This document shows positions 1 through 9,475 of a DNA stretch of 64,000 bases, one piece after another (positions within the stretch are counted from its first letter, which is position 1; every line of letters starts with the position of its first letter). Location of the stretch: the NCBI RefSeq assembly GCF_002286985.1, contig NZ_NSKC01000002.1, positions 528,467 to 592,466 of the forward strand, read 5' to 3'. Made by a program: the position numbers and the translations under genes. This stretch comes from Halorubrum salipaludis. Lineage in GTDB: Archaea > Halobacteriota > Halobacteria > Halobacteriales > Haloferacaceae. A model generated the notes under the pieces. It searched no databases, was not told the DNA's origin, and saw only the letters and a program-made list of their open reading frames with translations.

Positions 1-1
1 C

Positions 2-691
2 AAGGTAGATAATTTCATCGCCTTCGATAACGACGCCTGGCGCTCACGTGGCCAGACGATAGAGCAGGGCTACGAGGAGATGAATGAGGAACTTGCGACC
101 CGAATTGTTACCCTGCTGGCGGCTGGTGAAGTTGACGAGTCTGAGGTGGGCGAGAACGCGATGGACTCGAGCGACATCATGCGTACCTTGGATACGGGCG
201 GAGTGTCCTCAATTGGCTACGCTTCGACTGAGCTCGCGCCCGCAAAACAGGGCCTACTATCGAAATTCAATGACGAAGATCAATCTGAAGACGAATCTAC
301 TGACGCTGCCAAAATCAAGGGACTCGTTCGTCGGGCGGTTAATTCTCGATTGACTGTCCCCTGTGAAGTGTCGAGCGCAGACCGTGCGCTCATCGTCTTT
401 GCGGGGCCGCCGGAAGCCATCTCTCGAAAAGGAGTTGAGTCTGCTCGTGAGTGGCTTGAATCAGCGGCTGACACGGTTGACGTTCTCGCAGGCGACGACC
501 CAAGACCTGGATCGTCGACGCTTGCGGCAGTGGTACTTCTTTCGAACGTCACAGAGACTCCTCGGATTGATGAGATACAGAATCAGGCAGTCGATGCACA
601 GAACAAGATCAGAGAACAGGACGCAGTCCGGGAAGAAGAGATCCAGTCGTTGATCACCGACGACGACAATGATCTGGACCCGATTGTCTGA
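2..691 (+). CDS. CetZ/FtsZ-like tubulin-superfamily GTPase, C-terminal part
   Basis: The reading frame is open from the left edge, so this is the 3' part of a gene that starts outside the window. The visible 229 residues match the C-terminal half of the complete paralogue that follows: the DxxAWR segment near the start, the DTGGVSSIGYASTEL stretch, the SAD(R)xLIxFxGPPExISRKG block, and the terminal VVLLSNVTETPRIDEIQ block all have counterparts there. The GTP-binding half lies outside the window. Tubulin-superfamily proteins of haloarchaea (CetZ and relatives) polymerise and influence cell shape or division. That this copy does so is inference from family. It is separated by about 120 bp from the next paralogue in the same orientation, which suggests a tandem duplication. 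Confidence 0.8.
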   Translation, partial: KVDNFIAFDNDAWRSRGQTIEQGYEEMNEELATRIVTLLAAGEVDESEVGENAMDSSDIMRTLDTGGVSSIGYASTELAPAKQGLLSKFNDEDQSEDESTDAAKIKGLVRRAVNSRLTVPCEVSSADRALIVFAGPPEAISRKGVESAREWLESAADTVDVLAGDDPRPGSSTLAAVVLLSNVTETPRIDEIQNQAVDAQNKIREQDAVREEEIQSLITDDDNDLDPIV

Positions 692-814
692 GGCTGCGGC
701 TCGCGTGTCTCCCGCCGCGCCCAGAACCCGTTACTGGGTTCTCCTCGGCAGCTGTTCTCCACGTACCGATCGACGTCTGTGTGTTGGCTGTCATCGGTCC
801 TTGCTGGTGAGCTC

Positions 815-2269
815 ATGAAGCTGGCGCTCGTTGGTGTCGGGGACGCAGGCACTCGAATCGTCGATCGCTTCGTAAGTCGCGAGCAGGCAACGGGACGGTC
901 GATCACTACGGGGAACATCCTCGTGTTTAACACCGACGACAGGGTCTTCGAAGACACGAGGACGATTCCCGAAGAGCGACGGGTCTTACTCGGCGACACC
1001 CACTCTGCCGTCAAGCGTCGACCGGACTCTGCGGACGTGTCGGCGTCTGCCGAAGGCAAGGGTGGCGACGCTGATCGTGTCCACACAGGAACACACGCGG
1101 ACACGATTGATTCCTACGGTGTCGGCGGCGACCCCGATGTTGGTGCTACGGTTGCCGAGGCAGACCTACCAGAGATCCGTCGTGCGCTCGATCAGATTGA
1201 TGAAACTGAGGTGGCCGCTACGATGCTGGTTGCTGGGCTTGGTGGCGGCACGGGTAGTGGAGTGGGAAGTGTTCTACTTGAGGAACTCAATGCAATCTAC
1301 GAGACGCCTGTGTACGTTCTCGGTGCGTTGCCATCAACGACGGAACCGGACCGGCGGGCTCTCACCGCGGCCCGTGGGATCCGAACGCTCGTACCGCTCG
1401 CGGACGCCACCTTCTTAGTTGATAACGAGGCGTGGCGGCACGGCACTGACTCGGTTGCGGCACGCCATAACAACATAAATGAGGCCATCGTCACTCGCCT
1501 GTTAGCGCTCTTCGGTGCTGGTGAGCGCGACCCAGAGGCCATCTCAGAGATGCGTGTCGACTCGGCCGATCTCAGCCGGACACTCGAAGTCGGCGGTGTC
1601 GCAACCATCGGCTACGCGACTCACGAGCTCGACCGCGACGACAACGACCTGTTCGCGCGGCTGCTCCAGCTACTCGGCCTCTCGAATGACACAGACGATG
1701 GCGGTGTTGACGCTGCGACCATCAAGCGACTGATACGGCAAGCGCTCGAATCGAAGCTAACCCTCCCATGTGCGGTCACTTCTGCCGATCGGGTCTTGCT
1801 GATCCTCTCCGGCCCACCTGACACTATCTCGCGGAAGGGATTCGAGACTGGCCGGTACCTCCTCGAGGAGGAGACGACAACAGTAGAAGTACTGGCTGGC
1901 GATGAACCGGTTTCCGGTGCGACAGAAATTACAGCGACGGTCGTTCTTTCGAACGTCACGGACATCCCCCGGATCGATGAGATACAGCGACAGGCAGTTT
2001 CCATGCACTCTCTGTCGACTACGGATGATCACGATACAGCGGGCGGCAGCGACAGCGATCTCGGTGACGACGAGCGTGAAGACGAAGTCGATCCCGATCG
2101 TGTACTGACTGATGACACTGCTGGGGGCGAAGATGACGGTGATGTAGACGAAAACGACGGTTCGGAGGTCGATAATACCAACAAGCACAACGCGGCCGAC
2201 TCGTCTGTTGAGGCTTTCGACGGAGAGACGGATCACAGCTTCGACTTCGAAGCCGAAAGAGACGAGTGA
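815..2269 (+). CDS. CetZ/FtsZ-like tubulin-superfamily GTPase
   Basis: Complete 484-residue protein. The N-terminus MKLALVGVGDAGTRIVDRF is the first nucleotide-binding strand and loop of the tubulin/FtsZ fold, and LGGGTGSGVGSV near residue 145 is the tubulin signature loop that binds GTP phosphates. The C-terminal 90 residues are very acidic and low-complexity, which makes the protein longer than typical CetZ proteins. An upstream in-frame GTG at 779 would add 12 residues, but the ATG at 815 begins exactly at the conserved strand and is preferred. The upstream gene is a truncated-by-window paralogue, so the two form a tandem pair. The expected role is GTP-dependent cytoskeletal filament formation in the cytoplasm. 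It lacks enough canonical context to be called cetZ1 or ftsZ1 by name. Confidence 0.85.
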   Translation: MKLALVGVGDAGTRIVDRFVSREQATGRSITTGNILVFNTDDRVFEDTRTIPEERRVLLGDTHSAVKRRPDSADVSASAEGKGGDADRVHTGTHADTIDSYGVGGDPDVGATVAEADLPEIRRALDQIDETEVAATMLVAGLGGGTGSGVGSVLLEELNAIYETPVYVLGALPSTTEPDRRALTAARGIRTLVPLADATFLVDNEAWRHGTDSVAARHNNINEAIVTRLLALFGAGERDPEAISEMRVDSADLSRTLEVGGVATIGYATHELDRDDNDLFARLLQLLGLSNDTDDGGVDAATIKRLIRQALESKLTLPCAVTSADRVLLILSGPPDTISRKGFETGRYLLEEETTTVEVLAGDEPVSGATEITATVVLSNVTDIPRIDEIQRQAVSMHSLSTTDDHDTAGGSDSDLGDDEREDEVDPDRVLTDDTAGGEDDGDVDENDGSEVDNTNKHNAADSSVEAFDGETDHSFDFEAERDE

Positions 2270-2371
2270 CCCGCCTCGGGGCGTGATATTGAGGCTTTTG
2301 CGTGAGCTCTCTGTGGCCGACGACCAGGCACCTCGGGATGATTTAAGTTCTTTCCTCTCTGATAGAGGAGC

Positions 2372-3598
2372 GTGCAACGGACCCGACGCAACCTCCTAAC
2401 CGCCGGTGCTGTGGTCTGTCTCACTGGCTGTCTCGACGTTGAGGGGGTCACCTACCCCGATGAGCCGGCACCCAATGAGAGCGATCCGGATGGGGGGATG
2501 GCGCCGGACGACGATCCGGCAGATGACCCGGCAGACGACAACCCCGGGCCACATTCCGAACTCGCCGCAGCAACCCGATCGATCGTCGACGACACGATTT
2601 GGTTCGCCGTGTCATACCCCTCCGCGATTGACACCTACCGCGAGGCGACTGCCGACGTGCTTACGGCGATTGAATCGGTCCGTGAGTCGATTGACGGACA
2701 AACGGACCCGACAGTTTCGATGGCCGAACAGCTTGAGACCGCTGGCTACGACGCAGCTGAGCGCGCAGCGGCCGCACTCGAACCACATTTTAAGCCGGCT
2801 GGACTGGTCCAAGCACGAACTGACAACCACATTCCGGTGCTCACCCGGTTCGCGCGCCGGAACGATGCTGACAGGTTTGTGGAGGAGCTCGAACGAATGC
2901 ATCTGTCATTTTTCCAGATCCAGACGCCGATTTACATCGGGAGGCGGTTTTCCCGAGATCCGATCCACAACCGGCTGCTTCAACGGCTCGTACCGGGTGC
3001 TCCCGACAAAGTCCTTGCCGAACTTGCAGCTCCCGGCTACCGGCAGTTCTCGACACTCGCGTACCAACCGTACTCGGAGGAGTCAGAGACGTACCTACCG
3101 ACCTTCACCGATGAGGCCCTGCCTAAAGAGCGACGGGAAACACTTCGTGAGCAGCTTGGTCCGGTTATTCAAACGAACGGCCGAACCGCAGAGCTGTTCG
3201 TCACCATCGCTTCTCGCCCGAACCCGGCCAGCCGCCGCGGTGCGGCGTTCCGTGGGCCCCCCGGGAATCTTGACGGGGTATCAGTGTACGTCCAGCGATA
3301 TTCTAGCGCTGAGCGTGCCAGCAAGCGCTTAGATGCGGTTTTAGAGGCCGGCGAAACTGAGGGTCGCGAGCCGATCGTGCCGGAGACAAACGCGAGCGAC
3401 GACGCGATCGCATGGCATCGCTACTACCACCGCGAGGCAGGCAGTACTCGCACAGATCTCGATGATTTTCCCGGTGTGCAGTATGGCTATCTTTTGCAGG
3501 CCGGCGAGTTCCTCCTCGCGACCGGGTTCTCCGGTGATGCGTGGGAAGAACGGCCGCAGTGGCAGGGTCGGCTTGTCGATGCCTGGGTGGGGACCTGA
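2372..3598 (+). CDS. Tat-exported lipoprotein of unknown function
   Basis: The 408-residue protein begins with a twin-arginine signal (MQRTRRNLLTAGAVVCLTGC) ending in a TGC lipobox, so it is predicted to cross the membrane folded by the Tat pathway and to be lipid-anchored on the outside. An acidic Pro/Asp-rich linker follows the cysteine, and the remaining 340 residues look globular and soluble with no family I recognise. The start codon is GTG. It lies about 100 bp after the tubulin-like gene in the same direction, and a second Tat lipoprotein gene follows, so the three could be co-regulated. No catalytic motif was identified. Confidence 0.8.
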   Translation: MQRTRRNLLTAGAVVCLTGCLDVEGVTYPDEPAPNESDPDGGMAPDDDPADDPADDNPGPHSELAAATRSIVDDTIWFAVSYPSAIDTYREATADVLTAIESVRESIDGQTDPTVSMAEQLETAGYDAAERAAAALEPHFKPAGLVQARTDNHIPVLTRFARRNDADRFVEELERMHLSFFQIQTPIYIGRRFSRDPIHNRLLQRLVPGAPDKVLAELAAPGYRQFSTLAYQPYSEESETYLPTFTDEALPKERRETLREQLGPVIQTNGRTAELFVTIASRPNPASRRGAAFRGPPGNLDGVSVYVQRYSSAERASKRLDAVLEAGETEGREPIVPETNASDDAIAWHRYYHREAGSTRTDLDDFPGVQYGYLLQAGEFLLATGFSGDAWEERPQWQGRLVDAWVGT

Positions 3599-3815
3599 CC
3601 TCCTCCCGTGCTGAACGGAAGGTGTCAAACCCACATTGATCGAAACCAATCTTACGGGACGACCTGGCAGATCACGTCGGGCGACGCAACCGTGTCGTAG
3701 CCCTGGCGAGCTTTCGTCTGTTCAATCTCACCTTTCGATCCGGATCTGAACACCGCCAGTTCACAGATCAACAAGGCGGATACCACGGGGCTTGACCCCG
3801 AGGCTGTTGACCGGA
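3597..3815. mobile_element. IS200/IS605-type end remnants without a transposase gene
   Basis: The 253-bp gap between two lipoprotein genes begins with a sequence resembling the haloarchaeal IS605-type end (GACCTCCTCCCGTGCTGAAC, compare TTGACATCCTCC at 56449). It ends with the hairpin CGGGGCTTGACCCCG at 3786-3800, which recurs as a longer stem at 55270-55290. Nothing between them codes for TnpA or TnpB. The two ends without an interior suggest a deleted or MITE-like element. The element family is inferred from these end sequences only. Confidence 0.5.
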
Positions 3816-3851
3816 CTCAGGTTTTAATTTGGCCCGTGTTGAAAGATACGT

Positions 3852-4472
3852 ATGACTCGCCAACGCTCACGGCGGCGGCTCCTCGCAGCTGCTGTCCCTC
3901 TCGCGCTCGCTGGCTGTCTCATTGAGGCTGATTCGGATGCGACAGACGATACTGGACAGGCAGTCGAGGAGGGAACGACACCAGAAAGCGGGGGAACCGA
4001 CGACGCTCCGACGACGGAAAGCGTGGCGGGGAATGAAGAGACTGCAGCACAGACTGACGATACGGGTGCGGTCGCGAATGCGTCTGATGAGGAGAACGCA
4101 ACTCCCGATCCCGCCGGGATAACGGTCGAGTCAACGAACATCTCGCGGATTATCGAATCGATATACCTGTCTCAGATCGTCGCCGATGTGACCGTTCGCA
4201 ACTCTGGTGAGCACACATATGGCACCCTTAACCTCCGTATCGACGCCTACTATGAACCACCAGACGATGATCGAACGTATTACCCACCGCGGGTCGACGA
4301 CCGGACAGCGGTCGGCCGGACGTACGCCGAGGACACCTTCGACTCATTCGACAGCGGAACCCGAACCTTTGAGGACGTGGTAATACGGTACGACGCTGAA
4401 GAGGCGAACAACTCAACAGACCCAGACGAATTCGATCTGGAGATCGCTGTGCGCAGCGCCGAACCCCGCTGA
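3852..4472 (+). CDS. Tat-exported lipoprotein with a C-terminal beta domain
   Basis: The 206-residue protein starts with an arginine-rich twin-arginine signal (MTRQRSRRRLLAAAVPLALAGC) with an AGC lipobox. About 70 residues of acidic Thr/Glu/Asp-rich linker follow. The last 110 residues contain alternating hydrophobic strands (IVADVTVRNSGEHTYGTLNLRIDAYY) typical of small FxLYD-like extracellular beta domains. It is probably a surface-anchored protein. The position after another lipoprotein gene is noted, but 253 bp containing IS remnants separate them. A TATA-like run sits shortly upstream (around 3822-3832). Function is unknown. Confidence 0.8.
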   Translation: MTRQRSRRRLLAAAVPLALAGCLIEADSDATDDTGQAVEEGTTPESGGTDDAPTTESVAGNEETAAQTDDTGAVANASDEENATPDPAGITVESTNISRIIESIYLSQIVADVTVRNSGEHTYGTLNLRIDAYYEPPDDDRTYYPPRVDDRTAVGRTYAEDTFDSFDSGTRTFEDVVIRYDAEEANNSTDPDEFDLEIAVRSAEPR

Positions 4473-4493
4473 GGCGCGGTGCGACCGGCGATC

Positions 4494-6965
4494 TCACCCA
4501 AGTGTGGGTATCGGAAGCCAGAGCAACGTGGTGTGATATCGCTCCCACAACAGCACGGCAGGGGGTAACGCAATGATGGTAAACACGAACGAATACACCA
4601 CACTAATCGCCATCAACAGGCCGAAGTCACCAAGAACCGGTGTGATAGCGAGTGCGAGCGCGCCAGTCCCAAGCGAGGTGGTTAGCATACTGCCGAGGAG
4701 GGCACCACCGGTCCCGGAGAGTGTGATTATCATCGACTCTTGAGCGTCAGATCCTGCGTTGAACTCGTCGATGAACCGGTGGGTCGCGTGAACGGAGTAC
4801 GCGATCCCGAGACCGATCGAGATGGAGAGGATCGTTGCCGTTAGGGCGTTCAGCGACATGCCGAGGAATCGCATTGTCCCGAGCAGGAATGCGATCGCGA
4901 TCAGGATCGGGAAGAGGTTCACAATTCCGAGAAGCGGCTTCCCCTCTAAGACGGCATACGCAATGATGAGGAATATTCCCGTTAGCCCCATTGCGATGAT
5001 CAGCCCCTGTATCGCCGAGTCGAAGATGATGTCTGTCACCGCGTCGAAGACGACGAGCTGGCCGGTCGCGGTCGTCTCAAACCGGAAGTCCTCTGCGAAT
5101 GCTCGGGCGTCCACGGCGGCTTCGGACTGTGAGGCACTGGAGTCAATCGCGTAGTCGACCTGCGCGCTCCGCCGGTCCGGGGTGAGGTACTGTTCGGCGC
5201 GCTCTCCCGCTGACGACGCGAACAGTTCGTCGTAGATCCGATCGAGGTTGCGGTCGGGAATCCCGTCATTGTCGATGTCGTTGCGAGCGACTAGCTCGGC
5301 GAACTCGGGGTCCTGTTCGGCGTGCGACTGAATCACGGTCACGATGCTTGTCGGCTGCGCGCTCCCGCCGTCACCGACGGCGAGCGCTCCGGAGGCATCG
5401 TCGTTCGGATCGTCGAGGGCCGCCAAGGCGTGTCCCTCCTCGAAGTTCCCTTCAACGTATAATTTCACTGACTGATCCTGGTTGGTCGAGAAGCGGTCTT
5501 CGAGGAGGTTAATTGTCTCTGTAACAGTGTACTCGCTTGGTGCGAATGGTTCGGGTAACCCTGTCACGTAGTCTGGCTGTTCCTCTGGCGGGAGGAAGTC
5601 CTCTGTCTCGAAGGAGGTGTCGACGCCGCTGCCGTACACCGCGGCCATCCCACCGGTAACGAGCAACACAATGATAAACGCAACCGGCGCATACTTGCTA
5701 ACTTGCGCCGGGAACGTCAGGATTTTTCCGATTGCCGAGTCTTCCGAAGAGATAGGCGCGGAATTGAACTCAGGGACGTTGTATTTTTCGCGCAGTTTGT
5801 CGACCTCTAGTTTCGCTGCGGGGAGGAACAGCCCGAAGATCAGGAAGGTAAAGATGATTCCGATCCCGGAGGCGATCCCCATGTTTCGGATCGGCGTGAG
5901 ATCTGAGATGACGTTCGCGCCGAATCCGAACACGGTGGTCACGGTGACAATGACGAAGGCAATCATCAACTGGTTGTTTGCCTCGCGCATCGCCTCTGTC
6001 GCTTCGTATCCCGCGACGGCCTCCTCGCGATAGCGGTTGATAATATGGATTCCGAAGTCTACCCCCACTGCGAGCAGCAATACTGGTACTGATATCATCT
6101 GTTGGTTGAACGGTATCCCGGAGAATCCGAGGAATCCAAACGTCCAAATGACGGTCATCAAGAGCGACAGCAGTCCGAGCGAAAGGTCGATCGGGTCGCG
6201 GTAGGCGACGGCGAGGAACAGCAGCAACAACAGCACGACGACGGGCATCACGATGGTGAGCGAGTCGCCGATGACGTTGGCTGTCTCCGCGTTGGTCACA
6301 CCAGTTCCAAACGCCGTGATCTCGCCAGGCTGGTCTGCCGCGATGGAACGGATCTCTGTCTGGACCTGCTGGAGGTCATCGTCAGAGAAGCCAGCGGGCA
6401 CGTCATGAGATACCACCGTGATCGACGCCGACGCACTCGCACTCGTCGGGTTGAAGTCTGTTGCAAGCGCCCCGGAGAACCGCGGATTCTCGGACAGCTC
6501 ACGGACGATCTGTCGAACCCGAGTCGCGCTTGTCGATTCGATTGCGCGTCGCTGTTCGGCCGCCGTGGTTGCCGACGGGTCGATCCGCTGCGCGACGACC
6601 GTCGCTGGGCCGTTCGCCGAGGCGACGCGTAGATCGTCGCGTGATTCTACTTCCTCGAGGACGCGGAGGTCTCTAACAAGCGCCTCCTTCGTCAGGACGT
6701 TACTACCCGAGTGGATGATCTGTGTCGATTCGCCTTCTGGTTCGAAGGGATCTTCGAACTCCTCGTTGACGGCGTCGAGTGCCTCCTGTTCGTCGAGGCC
6801 ATCGGTGAACGAGTCGGTGGCTTCGGTATCCGTGCTGACGAGAGCCATCCCACCGGTGAACACGGCGGTGAGGACGAGAAACGCGACGATCACTCGCCGC
6901 GGACGGTCAACGATGGTGTCGTTGAGCCGCCGTATCCACACCTCAATCTGCTCACCGAGCGACAT
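4494..6965 (-). CDS. MMPL/RND superfamily (HAE3-like) membrane exporter
   Basis: The 823-residue protein has the two-fold RND layout: one N-terminal membrane helix, a large outside loop, a cluster of five or six helices (residues about 230-390, including QMISVPVLLLAVGVDFGIH, the family's conserved helix-4 region), then a repeat of that arrangement in the second half (outside loop near 460-640, helices to the end, with SISIGLGIAYSVHATHRF). Such transporters use the ion gradient to move lipids or hydrophobic molecules. The substrate here is unknown. The start is 3 nt downstream of the stop of the S-layer-type gene at 6969-8612, so the two are almost certainly one operon, with a TetR gene divergent from it. 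Confidence 0.9.
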   Translation of the reverse strand: MSLGEQIEVWIRRLNDTIVDRPRRVIVAFLVLTAVFTGGMALVSTDTEATDSFTDGLDEQEALDAVNEEFEDPFEPEGESTQIIHSGSNVLTKEALVRDLRVLEEVESRDDLRVASANGPATVVAQRIDPSATTAAEQRRAIESTSATRVRQIVRELSENPRFSGALATDFNPTSASASASITVVSHDVPAGFSDDDLQQVQTEIRSIAADQPGEITAFGTGVTNAETANVIGDSLTIVMPVVVLLLLLFLAVAYRDPIDLSLGLLSLLMTVIWTFGFLGFSGIPFNQQMISVPVLLLAVGVDFGIHIINRYREEAVAGYEATEAMREANNQLMIAFVIVTVTTVFGFGANVISDLTPIRNMGIASGIGIIFTFLIFGLFLPAAKLEVDKLREKYNVPEFNSAPISSEDSAIGKILTFPAQVSKYAPVAFIIVLLVTGGMAAVYGSGVDTSFETEDFLPPEEQPDYVTGLPEPFAPSEYTVTETINLLEDRFSTNQDQSVKLYVEGNFEEGHALAALDDPNDDASGALAVGDGGSAQPTSIVTVIQSHAEQDPEFAELVARNDIDNDGIPDRNLDRIYDELFASSAGERAEQYLTPDRRSAQVDYAIDSSASQSEAAVDARAFAEDFRFETTATGQLVVFDAVTDIIFDSAIQGLIIAMGLTGIFLIIAYAVLEGKPLLGIVNLFPILIAIAFLLGTMRFLGMSLNALTATILSISIGLGIAYSVHATHRFIDEFNAGSDAQESMIITLSGTGGALLGSMLTTSLGTGALALAITPVLGDFGLLMAISVVYSFVFTIIALPPAVLLWERYHTTLLWLPIPTLG

Positions 6966-6968
6966 CGG

Positions 6969-8612
6969 CTACTGCCGCCTCCGGTAGACGACGAGTGCGC
7001 CTGTCCCGACGACGAGGAGCGCGACGATGATAATCGGAAGCGGTAGTCCGTCGTCCTCGCTTTCGGTCACATCAATCGGGACGCGGTAGGTATCGGTCAG
7101 TTGGCTGTCGCCGTCAGCGTCATCGTATCGGAAGTCCAGCGAGATGGGGTAGGTACTCCCCGCAGTTGCGGAGCCGGTAGTGGTTAACTCGAAGGTCATC
7201 GTCGTGGTCTCGCCGGGGTCGAGCGACTGGACGTAGCCCGTGTCGGTGTCACCAGTGTCGAGTGGGTCGTCGGCAAACAGTCTGGCCTCAACATCGCTTA
7301 TGCTCTCGTTCAGGTTGTTTGTCACGGTGACATCGACGGTGCGAGTGCCACCAGCCGAAATAGTCCTGTTCTGGACTTCAACGCCGAAGCGGTCGCGCTC
7401 CGAGGCAACCTCAGCGGTCACGACAAGGCTTTCATCAGCGCGGGTTTCCCCCTCAGCGTTCCGGTACTGTACTGCCATATCGAGCGATCGGAGACCGGCT
7501 TCGGCTTCGCCGCTGATCGATATGGGTAGTGAGAAGTTTGCACGCTCATCAGGGTCGAGCGTACCGACAGTGGTCGAGCGTTCGGCAGGGAGTACGTTCT
7601 GATCCTCGCCGGCATATTGCACCACGACGGTGCGGGCCGGTACGGGCCCGTCGTTGCGGACGGTTCCGGTCAGATCACCGTCTTCACCGACGCGGAGAGT
7701 CGAGTCTACGTCTGTGATCGTGAACTCCTGTTCGGCGAGCGGAAGGATGCCGAGCGAGAGCCCCTCATCGGTGCGTGCGATCCCGTCAGGATCCTCAAAC
7801 TGTACGGAGCCCGCCAGCGTGTACTGCTGAACCGGGAGATCGGGAGCGACACCCACATCGTAGGCCACGGTAGTGGTCTCGCCGGGATCGAGTTGCTCAA
7901 CGCGAACCGTGTCGGATTCGCCACCGCTCACGCTGACACTCTGGCTCTGTGTGCCAAAAGTGATATCCGCGTTGTGCGCCGACTCGGCGCCGACGTTTTC
8001 GATTGTCGCCTCAACGGTGCCAGTGTCGCCGACCTGCGTATCACTCTCGACGTTGACGACCTGGAATCGAGCATCCTCGCGGACGCGAAGGTCGACATCG
8101 CGAGAGACGGTCACAGTGCGATCATCACCGGACGAGTAGTAGCTGTAGGTAAGATCGAGATCGAGTGAGTAAGTACCAGGTTCGATGTTATTAGGGACAT
8201 TTACGCTCACGGGAACCTCTCCCGGAGCATTTGTGGTCACGCCACCGATCGCGGTTTTACCAGATTCGACAGAGAGCGGACCGTCGGCCTCGGCGTCGAC
8301 GCGAACGTTACGCGCAGTGGTCGCCGTCTCGGCCACGGAAGGATCACCGAACCGGAGGTTCCCATCATTAGCAATCGTCAACTCGACCTGATTCGTCTGG
8401 CCGGGAACCAAATTCGGGTTCGCCGCATACACATCTAGATCGGGTGAGCCACCAACGTTGCTGGTCTGTGCAGGTGTCGTTCCGCCCATGCTACTACCGG
8501 ATGGTCCCATTGCGTCACTGCCAGCCACGCTTGCACCGACGGCACCGACGCCGACGCCGCTCGTGACTAGCAGGACGCTCACTAGCAGGACAGATATGGT
8601 CCGAGTCTGCAT
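6969..8612 (-). CDS. Secreted COG1361-type S-layer/CARDB-like protein with C-terminal membrane anchor
   Basis: The 547-residue protein has an N-terminal signal peptide (MQTRTISVLLVSVLLVTSGV), a Ser/Gly/Met-rich linker, four or five repeated immunoglobulin-like beta domains with the recurrent pattern V-x-N-(N/D)-G and LDPGETTT, and a single C-terminal helix LPIIIVALLVVGTGALVVY followed by arginines, so it is anchored with its bulk outside. The repeated units resemble the CARDB/NEW3-type domains of COG1361 S-layer proteins. It is the first gene of a two-gene operon with the RND exporter, a pairing suggesting that it acts as the outer partner of the pump. That coupling is inference. Confidence 0.85.
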   Translation of the reverse strand: MQTRTISVLLVSVLLVTSGVGVGAVGASVAGSDAMGPSGSSMGGTTPAQTSNVGGSPDLDVYAANPNLVPGQTNQVELTIANDGNLRFGDPSVAETATTARNVRVDAEADGPLSVESGKTAIGGVTTNAPGEVPVSVNVPNNIEPGTYSLDLDLTYSYYSSGDDRTVTVSRDVDLRVREDARFQVVNVESDTQVGDTGTVEATIENVGAESAHNADITFGTQSQSVSVSGGESDTVRVEQLDPGETTTVAYDVGVAPDLPVQQYTLAGSVQFEDPDGIARTDEGLSLGILPLAEQEFTITDVDSTLRVGEDGDLTGTVRNDGPVPARTVVVQYAGEDQNVLPAERSTTVGTLDPDERANFSLPISISGEAEAGLRSLDMAVQYRNAEGETRADESLVVTAEVASERDRFGVEVQNRTISAGGTRTVDVTVTNNLNESISDVEARLFADDPLDTGDTDTGYVQSLDPGETTTMTFELTTTGSATAGSTYPISLDFRYDDADGDSQLTDTYRVPIDVTESEDDGLPLPIIIVALLVVGTGALVVYRRRQ

Positions 8613-8811
8613 CGGTCACCGTGCCTCCGAGGACGCTGTCGACTGACAAACTGGAGAATGATGAACCGATAACAGGAGGATGAGTCGTTGCACACTCAAA
8701 TCTTGGTTCACGAATCAATAAACCTTTCTTTCTTGGAATCGGAGATGGGGATATGACACAGATCGATTGCAAAAGCAGTGAGCTTGAACGATTTGCGTGT
8801 TGGTGGTTGCC

Positions 8812-9468
8812 GTGACACGTTTTTCCGATGAGGATCGTGAGCGTATCCGGGCGGATCTGATCAAAGCGGGTCACGACTGCTTTGCACGGTTCGGATTCGA
8901 TCGCACTCGCGTAAGTGACGTGACAGACGAGGTGGGGATCGGAACGAGTACGTTTTACCAGTTCTTTGACTCAAAAGAGGCGCTGTACCTCGCAGTGTTA
9001 CTCACCGAGCGTGAGCACTTGTTCGAAACGCTTGAAGCAGCAGTGGCCGACGCGGAGACACCACGTGAAGAGGCGGAGGTAACCTTACGGACGACGTTTG
9101 GAGAGGTGCGATCCAACCCTCTGATCCAGCGGCTATTTGTTGACGGTGAGATTCGACGGATTGAGTCACAGTTGGACGGTACCGCCGCCGACGAGGACTT
9201 AATCGACGACTACTCAGAATCGCCGGCAGTGTACGGACAGGTTCTCCCACAGCCGGACAAGTGGGTGGAAAGCGAGGTGGTACGGATCGATGATCCAGAC
9301 ATAATACGGGGGCTTTTCCGGTCAGTACTCTTCGTTACGCAGGCGCGTGAGACACCTGTCGTCCCCGATGGCACCTACGAAGCCATCGAAGAGGCGCTGA
9401 TCCAAACGATCGTCGCTGGGTTGTTCACATACGAGGAGAACACAGACAGGTCAGCAACCCACGACTGA
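8812..9468 (+). CDS. TetR/AcrR family transcriptional regulator
   Basis: A 218-residue protein with an N-terminal TetR DNA-binding domain: a helix, then the helix-turn-helix TRVSDVTDEVGIGTSTFYQF and the typical FDSKEALYLAVL continuation. The C-terminal 140 residues are the ligand and dimerisation region and show no recognisable subfamily. GTG at 8812 (protein begins TRFSDEDRERIRADL) is chosen over an in-frame GTG at 8797 because it places the domain near the N-terminus as usual. It is divergent from the S-layer-protein/RND operon with about 200 bp between them, so it probably represses that operon. The operator was not identified. Confidence 0.88.
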   Translation: MTRFSDEDRERIRADLIKAGHDCFARFGFDRTRVSDVTDEVGIGTSTFYQFFDSKEALYLAVLLTEREHLFETLEAAVADAETPREEAEVTLRTTFGEVRSNPLIQRLFVDGEIRRIESQLDGTAADEDLIDDYSESPAVYGQVLPQPDKWVESEVVRIDDPDIIRGLFRSVLFVTQARETPVVPDGTYEAIEEALIQTIVAGLFTYEENTDRSATHD

Positions 9469-9475
9469 ACTCCTC

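Noticed and set aside
1757..2377. 206-residue minus-strand open frame over the end of the tubulin-like gene
   Set aside because: Antisense to the acidic C-terminal tail. There is no motif or start support.
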